Below are positions 36,237 to 45,134 of a stretch of DNA of 64,000 bases, in pieces. The translations under genes were made by a program, and so were the position numbers. The DNA is taken from the NCBI RefSeq assembly GCF_001458595.1, contig NZ_LN890328.1, positions 2,113,743 through 2,177,742 on the forward strand, given 5' to 3'. The stretch's first letter is position 1; the number at the start of each line of letters is the position of its first letter. A model generated the notes under the pieces. It saw nothing but the letters and a program-made list of their open reading frames with translations. It did no database searches and had not been told where the DNA came from. The DNA comes from Clostridium neonatale (GTDB lineage Bacteria > Bacillota > Clostridia > Clostridiales > Clostridiaceae).

Positions 36237-37037
36237 TTATGCAGCCAAGAGGTTGAGCCTGTATTCTACGGGACTCATCCATCCTAGTTTCTCTTTAATT
36301 CTTTGTTCATTGTAGTACTTGATGTATTGTTCTATTGCCTCTTTGAGTTCATCATAACTGTAGTAAACAACGCCGTAGTACATTTCCTGTTTCATTATTC
36401 CAAAGAAGTTCTCCATTACTGAATTGTCATGGCAGTTGCCCTTTCGGGACATACTTTGAAAAATTCGATTTTCTTTAAGAGTGTGTACATAAGCTTTCAT
36501 TTGGTAAGCCCAACCTTGATCAGAATGAAAAGTTCTTCTGTATGGACAATCAGCTGTGATTTCAATTGCCTGGTTTAGTGCTCCCATGATATTGGCCGCT
36601 GACGGATGTTGAGATATTCCATAGCTTAAGATTTCTCTATTACACATATCCATGAATGGATCTAAGTATAGTTTCTTTATTATCATTCGTCCCTTATCAT
36701 CAACCTCATAATACTTAAACTCAGTAGTATCTGTTGTGATTTTCTGATGAGGAATCTGTGTGTCAAAACGTCTATGAATTCTGTTAGGAGCAACCTTTCC
36801 AACTTTACCCTTGTATGAACTATACTTACGACTCTTTCTTGTAAAGGAAGTCACCTGAAGATTAAGCTTTTGCATAATTCTCTGAACTTTCTTTTTATTT
36901 ATAAGTATTCCTTGTTTACGTAGTGCTCCGTATACACGTCGATAACCCCAATCTTTATTAATACTACGTATTTCAAGGATCTTTTCTTCTAGTTCTTTAT
37001 TAGGATTTTCTCTATTAAATCGCTTTTGCCAATACAT
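36237..37037 (-). CDS. IS3-family transposase OrfB (DDE integrase domain)
   Basis: 266 residues from the first ATG. The catalytic residues are D in TTDTTEF, D in FHSDQGWAY and E in SVMENFFGIMKQE, with the family's GNCHDNSVMENFF block. The N-terminal part has the HTH_21 region (DWGYRRVYGALRK). The same frame stays open upstream through 37120, so the active product is probably an OrfAB fusion made by -1 frameshifting rather than OrfB from this ATG. Confidence 0.93.
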   Translation of the reverse strand: MYWQKRFNRENPNKELEEKILEIRSINKDWGYRRVYGALRKQGILINKKKVQRIMQKLNLQVTSFTRKSRKYSSYKGKVGKVAPNRIHRRFDTQIPHQKITTDTTEFKYYEVDDKGRMIIKKLYLDPFMDMCNREILSYGISQHPSAANIMGALNQAIEITADCPYRRTFHSDQGWAYQMKAYVHTLKENRIFQSMSRKGNCHDNSVMENFFGIMKQEMYYGVVYYSYDELKEAIEQYIKYYNEQRIKEKLGWMSPVEYRLNLLAA

Positions 37038-37078
37038 GTATGTCGCTTTTGGAAAGCCTACAACTGCGAGAATATCTT

Positions 37079-37660
37079 TTAATTTGAATTCTCCTCGGAG
37101 GCTGTGGATGATTCTCGCTGTTTTTTCAGAAGAGCTTCCTCCTCTAAACGCAGCCTCCTCAGTTCTTTTAAATATGCGTTCTCAATTTTGAGCTTGAGCA
37201 ATTCATCTTCAAGCTGTTTTACATGTTCAGCAGTAGTGTCAACTGAAACAATTTCGGCGGATTCTGTTTTACTAGACAATTTATTTGATGATTCCAACGA
37301 TATCTTTCGTCCCTTCTTCTTCGGCCGCAAAGCATCAGGACCAGCAATTCTAAAATCATTTACCCACTTAACTATTTGCGTTGGATTATGTATCCTTTCT
37401 TGAAGGGCTAACTCCTGATATGAGACCTCACTTGTTAGATATAATTCTACTACATGAAGTTTATATTCGAAAGTAAAAGATTCATTTTTTCTTGAACGCA
37501 TCAACGCTTCATCGCCTAATGTACGGTAATTATCAACCCATAATTTAACCTTGCTTGGAGAAGGAATACCAAACTCTTTCGCAAGAAATTTATAACCACC
37601 TTTACCATCCAAATACGCTTGAACAACTTCTTTTTTGAATTCATAACTATATTTTGCCAA
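37079..37660 (-). CDS. IS3-family transposase OrfA (helix-turn-helix)
   Basis: About 193 residues. Two helix-turn-helix segments (SYEFKKEVVQAYLDGKGGYKFLAKEFGI region and a second at about 60-110) bind the element ends, followed by a C-terminal leucine-zipper-like coiled coil (HVKQLEDELLKLKIENAYLKEL). A TTG start at 37660 has GGAGGT seven bases upstream. Near the end, AAAAAAC (37120-37126 on the minus strand) is a slippery site; slipping back one base enters the OrfB frame. Confidence 0.88.
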   Translation of the reverse strand: MAKYSYEFKKEVVQAYLDGKGGYKFLAKEFGIPSPSKVKLWVDNYRTLGDEALMRSRKNESFTFEYKLHVVELYLTSEVSYQELALQERIHNPTQIVKWVNDFRIAGPDALRPKKKGRKISLESSNKLSSKTESAEIVSVDTTAEHVKQLEDELLKLKIENAYLKELRRLRLEEEALLKKQRESSTASEENSN

Positions 37661-37752
37661 AAAACCGACCTCCAAATCATTAGATTTTTGGTCTAACTTT
37701 TTGGGGTCGGTTCAAACTCAATTCCTTTTAATCTCAAAAAATCAAATATGAT

Positions 37753-38766
37753 TTACAATAAAGTTATTCCATGCTCTTCACATATATGCATATTCTTATC
37801 ATCCCAAACAGAAGCTTGAACTTCTCCTATATGAGCTTTTCTTAAGAAATACATACATATTCTTGACTGACCAATTCCGCCACCAATTGTATAAGGAAGT
37901 TCTCCATTTAGAAGCATCTTATGGAATGGAAGTTCACGTCTATCGTTACAGCCTGAAATATTTAACTGTCTATCTAGCGATTCTTCATCAACTCTTATAC
38001 CCATAGAAGAAACTTCAAAAGCTCTTTCTAGTAAAGGATAATAGAATATTATATCTCCATTTAAATTCCAGTCATCATAGTCTGGTGAACGTCCATCATG
38101 TTTTTTACCAGACTTCAATACTCCACCTATTTGCATTATAAATACAGCACCTTTTTCTTTTGCAATAAGATCTTCTCTTTCTTTTGGTGTCTTATCTGGA
38201 TACATATCCTCAAGTTCTTGAGTTGTAATAAAGAAAATTTCTTCTGGTAAGAATTTATCTTCATTAATTAAATTTTTGCATACAAAATCTTCAGTAGACT
38301 TAAATACTTCATAAATTTTTTTCACAGTTTCTTTTAAAGTGTTAATATTTCTATCACTTTTATTTATTATCTTTTCCCAGTCCCATTGATCTACATAAAT
38401 TGAATGTAAATTATCTAACTCTTCGTCTCTTCTTATTGCATTCATATCTGTATAAAGACCTTGGCCACATTCAAAGTTATATCTATGAAGACTGTATCTT
38501 TTCCACTTTGCTAGTGAATGCACTATTTGAACATCTTTTTTAGCTTCTAATAAATCAAAGCTTACCGGTCTTTCTACACCATTTAAATTATCATTGATTC
38601 CTGTATTAGGTTCAACAAATAATGGTGCTGATACTCTAGTTAAGCATAATTTTTCCGCCAAAGCTTGTTCAAAAAAATCTTTTATTTTTTTTATGTGCAC
38701 TTCTGTTTCTATTAAAGAATTTTTAGATTTATAATGTTTAGGTATTATTACTCCTTCAATATTCAT
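37753..38766 (-). CDS. asnA: Aspartate-ammonia ligase (asparagine synthetase A)
   Basis: 337-residue class II-synthetase-like enzyme making asparagine from aspartate, ammonia and ATP. Family sequences include APLFVEPNTGINDNLNGVERPV, VHSLAKWKRY and FECGQGLYTDMNAIRRDE, all intact, and GGGIGQSRICMYFLRKAHIGE near the end. The length matches E. coli AsnA (330). TAGGAGGC precedes the ATG. No T-box or attenuator was found upstream. It is monocistronic. Confidence 0.96.
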   Translation of the reverse strand: MNIEGVIIPKHYKSKNSLIETEVHIKKIKDFFEQALAEKLCLTRVSAPLFVEPNTGINDNLNGVERPVSFDLLEAKKDVQIVHSLAKWKRYSLHRYNFECGQGLYTDMNAIRRDEELDNLHSIYVDQWDWEKIINKSDRNINTLKETVKKIYEVFKSTEDFVCKNLINEDKFLPEEIFFITTQELEDMYPDKTPKEREDLIAKEKGAVFIMQIGGVLKSGKKHDGRSPDYDDWNLNGDIIFYYPLLERAFEVSSMGIRVDEESLDRQLNISGCNDRRELPFHKMLLNGELPYTIGGGIGQSRICMYFLRKAHIGEVQASVWDDKNMHICEEHGITLL

Positions 38767-38900
38767 TTTAGCCTCCTAAAATATTTATTAGCTTAATGCT
38801 AAATTTCTTTATCTTTATAAGTAGTAATTTATATACTCTTATACTCTAAATCTTAAATATTTATTATTTATAAAATTATATATGTTTAAATTTATATATT

Positions 38901-38938
38901 AAAAGGTTAAGAATGTACACATTCTTAACCTTTTAAAT
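38901..38938 (-). terminator. Intrinsic terminator of ldh
   Basis: AAAAGGTTAAGAATGT pairs perfectly with ACATTCTTAACCTTTT around a two-base loop; T-rich on both sides. Confidence 0.92.
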
Positions 38939-38992
38939 GCTATATTTATTATATTAAATTTTTTTCTTTACGTCAAATGAAATTAAAATTTA

Positions 38993-39949
38993 TTATTTAT
39001 TGTCAATAACTTTATGAATATTTTCTTTTAATACTGCTGCTGAATCTCTTAATTTCTTTAATTCTTCTTCATCAGTTATTTCAGGATTTACTATTCTTAC
39101 CGCACCATCTGCATTAACAACTGTTGGTACTGCTAAGTAAACATCATCAATTCCATATTCACCTTGCATTAATGTTGAAACTGTTAAGATTGTATTTTCA
39201 TCTCTTAATATAGCTTCTACTATTCTAGTTGTTGCAAGACCTATTGCAAAGTAAGTTGCACCTTTTCTATTTATTATTTCATAAGCCGCTCTCTTAACGT
39301 CATTTTCAAGAACTGCCTCTACTTCTTTGTTCCATTCTAAGTTAAATTTCTTAGCATATTGAGCAAAAGTTTCACCAGCTATGCTTCCTGTACTAAAACT
39401 TGCTACTTCGCTATCACCATGTTCTCCTAATATATATGCGTGAACGTTGTTGTTATTAACATTAAAGTACTTACCGATAACGTGCTTTAATCTTGATGTA
39501 TCAAGAACTGTACCTGATGCTATAACTCTTTCCTTAGGGAATCCTGATAATTTGTAAGTGATGTAAGCTAATACGTCACATGGATTTGAAACTACTAATA
39601 AAATTGCATTTGGACTTGCTGCTGCAATTTGTGGTATAAAGCTTTTAAATATATTATAATTCTTTTCAATTAGGTCTAATCTAGTTTCGCCTGGCTTTTG
39701 AGCCGCTCCTGCTGTAATTATTACTATATCAGAATCTTTAGTTTCACTAATGTCACCTGCATATATTCTTACTGGCTTAACAAAAGATGTTCCATGAACT
39801 AAGTCCATAGCTTCTCCCATTGCTTTGTCTGCATTGATATCAGATATACAGATTTCAGTAGCTACACCACTGTTCATTAAAGCATATGCAGTTGTTGCTC
39901 CAACAAAACCTGCTCCGATTATTGATACTTTACGTACTGTTTTTGCCAT
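38993..39949 (-). CDS. ldh: L-lactate dehydrogenase
   Basis: 318-residue NAD-dependent enzyme reducing pyruvate to L-lactate. The Rossmann motif GAGFVGATTAYAL is at about 11-23, the substrate-loop arginine lies in KPGETRLDL near 88, NPCDVLAY near 122 and the catalytic histidine in GEHGDSE near 178. The length is standard. AGGAGGC precedes the ATG. It recycles NADH during fermentation and competes with pyruvate formate-lyase encoded nearby. An inverted repeat TTGTTA...TAACAA (40009-40036) lies in its promoter region but does not fit the Rex consensus spacing. Confidence 0.95.
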   Translation of the reverse strand: MAKTVRKVSIIGAGFVGATTAYALMNSGVATEICISDINADKAMGEAMDLVHGTSFVKPVRIYAGDISETKDSDIVIITAGAAQKPGETRLDLIEKNYNIFKSFIPQIAAASPNAILLVVSNPCDVLAYITYKLSGFPKERVIASGTVLDTSRLKHVIGKYFNVNNNNVHAYILGEHGDSEVASFSTGSIAGETFAQYAKKFNLEWNKEVEAVLENDVKRAAYEIINRKGATYFAIGLATTRIVEAILRDENTILTVSTLMQGEYGIDDVYLAVPTVVNADGAVRIVNPEITDEEELKKLRDSAAVLKENIHKVIDNK

Positions 39950-40195
39950 ATTAAAGCCTCCTAATACTTGATAATCATATTATTAGCACTAATATAATTA
40001 TTTATTAATTGTTATTTTTTCCTTAATAGGTAACAATATATTTCAATAGTTAATCATTCCCTATTAATAATAATTATTATTATAAAATCCGTATACATTA
40101 TATATCATTTGAAATTTCTCGTAAATACTATATAATTAAATTTAACAAGTTGATAATAAATATACAAACTTATGTACAAATTGGAGGTACAAATA

Positions 40196-40816
40196 ATGAA
40201 ATTATTATTTTTTGATACTGAAACTACAAGCGTAAAGCCCGGTAGTATATGTCAATTAAGTTATATAACTGTAGATGCAAGTGCAAAACCTCAAATTACA
40301 ACTGGTAAGAACTTCTTTTTTACCGTTGATGAGATGGAGCCATCTGCAGAAGAAATACATGGATTTTCTCTTGAAAAACTTTATGAACTATCAAATGGTC
40401 AATATTTTGAAGATTTAGTTCCAGAATTTATAGATGATTTTAAAGAATCTGACTTCTTAATTGGACATAATGTAAACTTTGATGTTAGATTTTTGAAACA
40501 TGAACTACTTACTCTTGGAGAATTCTTTGAGCCAAAAAATATTTTCTGCACAATGGCATACTATAGGGATATCTGTAAAATTCCAAAGGCTAATGGAGAA
40601 ATTAAAAATCCAAAATTATCTGAAGTAATTGATTGGCTTAATATTTCAGAAAAACAAATTTCAGATACATCTGAAAAATTATTTGAAGGCAGTGGAAATT
40701 ATCATGATGCTAGGTTTGATACTGCCGCAACATATCTGACAGTTATAGAAGGTTTAAAAAAGGGTCACTTTCCAAAAGGATACTTTTCAAATATATTAAA
40801 TAACCAAATGAAATAA
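40196..40816 (+). CDS. DnaQ-type 3'-5' exonuclease
   Basis: 206-residue DEDDh exonuclease domain protein. ExoI motif FFDTETTS is at about 4-11, ExoII is LIGHNVNFDVRFL near 95, and ExoIII is YHDARFDTAATYL near 175, with the histidine of the DEDDh type. It resembles the proofreading subunit or RNase T family and stands alone here. The ATG at 40196 has GGAGG eight bases upstream; an open extension of eight codons lacks a site. Substrate (DNA or RNA) unknown. Confidence 0.88.
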   Translation: MKLLFFDTETTSVKPGSICQLSYITVDASAKPQITTGKNFFFTVDEMEPSAEEIHGFSLEKLYELSNGQYFEDLVPEFIDDFKESDFLIGHNVNFDVRFLKHELLTLGEFFEPKNIFCTMAYYRDICKIPKANGEIKNPKLSEVIDWLNISEKQISDTSEKLFEGSGNYHDARFDTAATYLTVIEGLKKGHFPKGYFSNILNNQMK

Positions 40817-40829
40817 CAAGTTTATAAAT

Positions 40830-40884
40830 AAAATACTCTCTCCACATATTTTTTTATTATAAAATTTATATGTGGAGTATTTTT
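40830..40884 (+). terminator. Intrinsic terminator of the exonuclease gene
   Basis: AAAATACTC(tct)CCACATAT pairs with ATATGTGGAGTATTTT with a three-base bulge; T tail follows. Confidence 0.8.
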
Positions 40885-41016
40885 ATGGATTTTTAATAAA
40901 TTATTAAGTATTAACCAATTATAATATAAATCATATATTATAATATATTTACCTAAGAATTTTTAATTTCTAAATTCTTAGCTTTAGTTTTTAAGAATTC
41001 TAAGTGAGGTGATAAT

Positions 41017-41178
41017 ATGCAAAAATACGTTTGTGAAGTGTGTGGATATATTTATGATCCTAAAATCGGAGATCCTAATAATGGAATTAAACCCGGTGTA
41101 GAATTTTCTGATTTGCCTGATTATTGGGTATGCCCGATTTGCTTATTTAATAAAGATAATTTTTCTCCAATTAAATAA
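41017..41178 (+). CDS. Rubredoxin (53 residues)
   Basis: Small iron-cysteine electron carrier. Cysteines 6 and 9 (CEVCGYIYDP) and 39 and 42 (WVCPICLF) bind one iron, with the typical GDPNNGIKPGVEFSDLPDYW middle. TGAGGTG lies seven bases before the ATG. The second knuckle is CPICL instead of the usual CPxCG: residue 43 is leucine where nearly all rubredoxins have glycine. Likely partners in clostridia are oxygen or peroxide reductases, none of which is in this window. Confidence 0.93.
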   Translation: MQKYVCEVCGYIYDPKIGDPNNGIKPGVEFSDLPDYWVCPICLFNKDNFSPIK

Positions 41179-41199
41179 CCATTACTAATTCACTTTCAA

Positions 41200-41256
41200 A
41201 GACTATATGATATCTATTTAGTTGCCTTAATTTGAATGCTCATATAGTCTCTTTTT
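41200..41256. terminator. Bidirectional terminator between rubredoxin gene and pflA
   Basis: AGACTATATGA pairs with TCATATAGTCT around a 29-base loop, with T-rich tails. Confidence 0.8.
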
Positions 41257-41265
41257 ATTCTTTAG

Positions 41266-41985
41266 TTAATTATTTTTTAATTGGTTAAATATTTCTTCCT
41301 GATACTTTTTAGTAAGATCCTTATCCATGGCCTTTACCCCTTCAAGAGGATATTTAACCTTCATTACTTCATATTTATTTGCTCCTAATAAGTGATAAGG
41401 TAATAATTCTACCTTTTCTACATTAGGTATATTATCAATGAACTTTTTTACATTTTTCAAGTGTTCTATATCGTCTGTTATTCCTGGTATTACCACATGT
41501 CTTATCCACATTTTAGTGTTATTTCTTTTCATAGCTTCTAAAAAATTTAGCGATTCATCTATTTCCATCAAAGTAACATCTTTATAACCATCTCTACTTA
41601 TATGTTTTACATCAAATAAAACTAAATCTGTATACTTTAATATTTCATCGTAACCTCCAAGACCATATCCAGCTGTATCAATGCATGTATGTATGCCTTT
41701 GGCTTTACAGAGCTTTAATACTTCTAGTAAAAATTCTGGTTGTCTTAATGGCTCTCCACCCGAAAAAGTTACACCACCGCCACTGCTTACAAAATAAGTC
41801 TTGAACCTTTCAATTTTTTTCACCAATTCGTCTGGAGTATACTCATTTCCTCCATTATACGCCCAAGTATCTGGATTATGACAAAATTTACATCTTAAGC
41901 TGCACCCTTGAAAAAAAATCACTGTTCTTATTCCTGGTCCATCCACTAGTCCCATTGATTCAATTGAATGAATCTTTCCTTTCAT
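41266..41985 (-). CDS. pflA: Pyruvate formate-lyase activating enzyme
   Basis: 239-residue radical-SAM protein that installs the glycyl radical on PflB. The [4Fe-4S] cysteines are C28, C32 and C35 (GCSLRCKFCHNPDTW), and SAM contacts include GGGVTFSGGEPL near 75. The length matches PflA. The ATG chosen has AGAGGTG six bases upstream; a GTG three codons earlier overlaps it. It lies 266 bases downstream of pflB with a weak hairpin between, which could lower its expression relative to pflB. Confidence 0.95.
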   Translation of the reverse strand: MKGKIHSIESMGLVDGPGIRTVIFFQGCSLRCKFCHNPDTWAYNGGNEYTPDELVKKIERFKTYFVSSGGGVTFSGGEPLRQPEFLLEVLKLCKAKGIHTCIDTAGYGLGGYDEILKYTDLVLFDVKHISRDGYKDVTLMEIDESLNFLEAMKRNNTKMWIRHVVIPGITDDIEHLKNVKKFIDNIPNVEKVELLPYHLLGANKYEVMKVKYPLEGVKAMDKDLTKKYQEEIFNQLKNN

Positions 41986-42180
41986 ATTCTTCACCTCTTT
42001 TCACTGCTTTAAAGATATAATATTTTACATTGATTAACTTTCATTTTTCAATACTAAAATATCATTTTTATTAAATTTCCCAAAAACTTCTTAAAATTCA
42101 TATTCAAAATTTTTATATAAATATCTTTTAGTAATAATTAATAATCTAACATCAAGAATTATCAAGTTTCTTAATTTAAA

Positions 42181-42212
42181 AAGGGAAAGGAATTTATATC
42201 CCCCTCCCCCTT
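42181..42212 (-). terminator. Weak hairpin between pflB and pflA
   Basis: On the minus strand AAGGGGGAGG pairs with CCTTTCCCTT and is followed by TTTTT. It may be an attenuating terminator that sets a lower level of pflA. Confidence 0.6.
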
Positions 42213-42251
42213 ATAAAATATATGATATATTTTAATGTAACGTAGCTATAT

Positions 42252-44486
42252 TTAAATACTTTCGTGGAATGTTCTCTTTATAACTTCTTCTTGTTGTTCT
42301 CTTGATAATCTGCTGAAGTTAACAGCATATCCAGATACCCTAATTGTTAGTGTTGGATATTGTTCTGGATTATTCATTGCATCAATTAATGTTTGTCTGT
42401 TAAGAACATTAACATTTAAGTGGAATGCACCTTGAGTGAAATATCCATCTAAGATGTTAACTAAGTTTACACTTCTTTGTTCTAAATCTTTTCCAAGTGC
42501 GTCTGGTACAATTGAGAATGTATTTGATACACCATCTTGACATACATTCATCCATGGAATTTTTGCAACTGAGTTAAGTGATGCTAAAGCTCCATTTTCA
42601 TCTCTTCCATGCATTGGGTTAGCACCTGGTGCTAAAGCTTCTCCTGCTTTTCTTCCATCCGGAGTTGTTCCTGTTTTCTTACCATACATAACATTAGAAG
42701 TTATTGTTAACGCTGATAATGTATGCTTAGCATTTCTGTATAATGGATGTTTCTTAAGTTCACTTGAGAATTTATTAACTAATTCTACTCCTAAATCATC
42801 TGCTCTATCATCATCGTTACCGTATTTAGGGAAATCTCCTTCAACTTCGAAATCAACAGCAATTCCGTTTTCATTTCTTATCGGTTTAACTTTTGCATAT
42901 TTAATAGCTGATAATGAGTCAATTGCAACTGAAAGGCCAGCTATACCAAATGCCATTAATCTGCCTACTTCAGTATCATGCAATGCCATTTGTACTGCTT
43001 CATAAGCATATTTATCATGCATATTGTGAATTATATTCATTGTATCAACGTAGATCTTAGCAACATATTCTAAAACTTTGAAGTAGTTTTCTTTTACTTT
43101 AGCAAAGTCAAGTACCTCATCAGTAATTGGTTCAATTCCTGGTACTACTTTGATTCCCTTTAATTCATCCACTCCACCATTAATAGCATATAATAATGAT
43201 TTAGCAATGTTACATCTTGCTCCGAAGAATTGCATTTGCTTACCAACAGTCATTGAAGATACACAACAAGCTATTGCATAATCATCTCCATGAACTGGTC
43301 TCATTAATTCATCATTTTCATATTGAATAGCATCTGTCTTTATTGATATTTCAGCACAGAACTTTTTGAAGTTTTCTGGTAATTTATCTGACCATAAAAC
43401 TGTTAAGTTTGGTTCAGCTGAAGTTCCAAGGTTTATTAATGTATGAAGATATCTAAATGAGTTCTTTGTTACAAGCGGTCTTCCGTTTATACCCATACCA
43501 CCTATTGATTCAGTTACCCAAGTTGGATCTCCACCGAATAATTCGTTATATTCTGGAGTTCTTAAGTGTCTAACTAATCTTAACTTGATGATAAGTTGAT
43601 CTATAATTTCTTGAGCACCTTTTTCATCTATTAATCCTGCTTCTAAATCTCTTTCTATATAAATGTCAAGGAATGTTGAAGTTCTACCAAATGAAGTAGC
43701 AGCTCCATTGTTTTCCTTAATTCCTGCTAAATATCCAAAGTATAGGCTTTGAGCAGCTTCTACTGCATTACTAGCTGGCTTAGAAATATCTATTCCATAT
43801 TTAGCAGCCATAGATTTAAGTTCACCTAAAGCTCTAATTTGCATAGAAACTTCTTCTCTTTTTCTTACTAATTCATCGAGCATATCCCCGTGTAAGCTTT
43901 CGCTATCTAAATCTGCCTTCTTTTGTTCAATTAAATAATCTACTCCATATAATGCAACTCTTCTGTAGTCACCAATGATTCTTCCTCTACCATAAGCATC
44001 TGGAAGTCCAGTTAAAAGTCCTGCTGTTCTAGCAGTTCTTATTTCTTTTGTATAAGCATCGAAAACTCCTTCATTATGAGTCTTTCTATATTTAGAGAAA
44101 TGTTCTGTAATAGCTGGGTCAAGTTCATATCCATATTCTTTTAATGAACTTTGAACCATTCTCATTCCACCAAAAGGATTAACAATTCTCTTAAGTGGAG
44201 CATCTGTTTGAAGTCCTACTATAACTTCATTATCTTTATCTATATATCCAGCATCGTAATTATCAACACCTGATACTCTATCAGTTGCAACATCGATAAT
44301 TCCTTTTTTAACTTCTTCTACTATTAATGCGTATGCCTTATCCCATACTTTCTTTGTCTTTTCACTTGGTCCTTCTAAAAAGCTGCCATCACCTTCATAT
44401 AATTTATAATTCTTTTGTATAAAGTTTCTTACGTCAATTCCTTCTTGCCAAGTACCTTCTTTAAAGCCTTCCCATTGTTTAAACAT
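42252..44486 (-). CDS. pflB: Pyruvate formate-lyase (formate acetyltransferase)
   Basis: 744-residue glycyl-radical enzyme converting pyruvate and CoA to acetyl-CoA and formate. The adjacent active-site cysteines occur in IACCVSSM near residue 405, and the radical glycine in RVSGYAVNFSRL near 717. Both are intact. The ATG at 44486 has GGAGGAGG at good spacing; a GTG two codons earlier is rejected. It is expressed behind a ZTP riboswitch, which links formate production to folate-dependent one-carbon demand. Confidence 0.97.
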   Translation of the reverse strand: MFKQWEGFKEGTWQEGIDVRNFIQKNYKLYEGDGSFLEGPSEKTKKVWDKAYALIVEEVKKGIIDVATDRVSGVDNYDAGYIDKDNEVIVGLQTDAPLKRIVNPFGGMRMVQSSLKEYGYELDPAITEHFSKYRKTHNEGVFDAYTKEIRTARTAGLLTGLPDAYGRGRIIGDYRRVALYGVDYLIEQKKADLDSESLHGDMLDELVRKREEVSMQIRALGELKSMAAKYGIDISKPASNAVEAAQSLYFGYLAGIKENNGAATSFGRTSTFLDIYIERDLEAGLIDEKGAQEIIDQLIIKLRLVRHLRTPEYNELFGGDPTWVTESIGGMGINGRPLVTKNSFRYLHTLINLGTSAEPNLTVLWSDKLPENFKKFCAEISIKTDAIQYENDELMRPVHGDDYAIACCVSSMTVGKQMQFFGARCNIAKSLLYAINGGVDELKGIKVVPGIEPITDEVLDFAKVKENYFKVLEYVAKIYVDTMNIIHNMHDKYAYEAVQMALHDTEVGRLMAFGIAGLSVAIDSLSAIKYAKVKPIRNENGIAVDFEVEGDFPKYGNDDDRADDLGVELVNKFSSELKKHPLYRNAKHTLSALTITSNVMYGKKTGTTPDGRKAGEALAPGANPMHGRDENGALASLNSVAKIPWMNVCQDGVSNTFSIVPDALGKDLEQRSVNLVNILDGYFTQGAFHLNVNVLNRQTLIDAMNNPEQYPTLTIRVSGYAVNFSRLSREQQEEVIKRTFHESI

Positions 44487-44844
44487 AGTCACCCTCCTCC
44501 AAATTTTATAACTTCAAAATTAAAGTTTATAATTATTTTATATACAATCCCAAGAGTTTGTTAAATTTTTCTCAAACTCTTCACTTATATTGTAACCAAT
44601 TGCATTAAGCTTGTCAATGAAAATTTTTCTCAATTAAAATCCATTTTCGTTAATTTATTCTTTAAATACACTAATAATGAATTAATTGATTATTATTCAT
44701 CTACTTGATTATTAAGTATTATTAATAAATATATTGGTTCTAATGATGTTTTTATATTTTTAGTAATAATGTTCATGTAATTACATATAATTCTATAAAA
44801 ATATTTTTTATATTTATGCAATATTGTAGTGGGATTTTATATAA

Positions 44845-44941
44845 ATAAAAAAATAGCCTACTATCTGTGCTTATTGCCCAGACGGTCGGCTATTTTTTGT
44901 CATACTCCACGTGGTTATCCCACTTCCGTCAGTCATATGAC
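44845..44941 (-). promoter_or_regulatory. ZTP (pfl) riboswitch with terminator, upstream of pflB
   Basis: On the minus strand the aptamer starts GTCATATGACTGACGGAAG, continues GTGGGATAACCACGTGGAG and closes with TATGAC, then the second conserved domain GCCGACCGTCTGGGC. These match the pfl/ZTP riboswitch consensus, including the first stem and the pseudoknot partner. The AATAGCC arm (44888-44897 side) pairs with GGCTATT (44851-44858) just before a T7 run, giving a terminator that shares bases with the ligand-binding domain. ZTP or ZMP binding should prevent termination and switch pflB on. Confidence 0.95.
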
Positions 44942-44953
44942 TAATATAATATA

Positions 44954-44982
44954 AAAATACTATATTATTATATTATTGTCAA
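44954..44982 (-). promoter_or_regulatory. Probable promoter of the ZTP-pflB transcript
   Basis: TTGACA at 44977-44982 with TATTTT at 44954-44959, spacer 17. The -10 box is weak but the position just upstream of the riboswitch is right. Confidence 0.55.
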
Positions 44983-45134
44983 TATTTTTATTATATTTCT
45001 TTATTATATAAAATACGTTTTTATTAATATGTTTTTTGAATTTTAACACACTTTTGACACATTTTACATTTATAATTGATTTTATTTACAAATATTGTCC
45101 ATAGAAATAAACATTAAAGGAATGTGATGCATTT

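Larger units (their letters stand above)
36174..37714. mobile_element. Complete IS3-family (IS150-like) insertion sequence, 1541 bp
   Basis: Terminal inverted repeats begin TG and end CA: left TGAGGTGACCCCAAAAAG and right (complement) TGAACCGACCCCAAAAAG, sharing GACCCCAAAAAGTTAGAC. Flanks show a 3-bp duplication AAC (36171-36173 and 37715-37717). Two overlapping-frame genes, orfA and orfB, lie on the minus strand with a -1 frameshift site between them. All parts are intact, so the element may be mobile. Confidence 0.9.
36148..37729. terminator. birA/asnA bidirectional terminator, split by an insertion
   Basis: Left arm AAAAGGAATTGA (36148-36159) and right arm TCAATTCCTTTT (37718-37729) are perfectly complementary. 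They are now 1.5 kb apart because the IS3-type element lies in what was the 14-base loop. Confidence 0.8.

Noticed and set aside
40008..40037. Inverted repeat TTGTTA...TAACAA upstream of ldh as a Rex redox-repressor site
   Set aside because: Half sites are separated by 16 bases; the Rex site needs a compact 18-bp palindrome.
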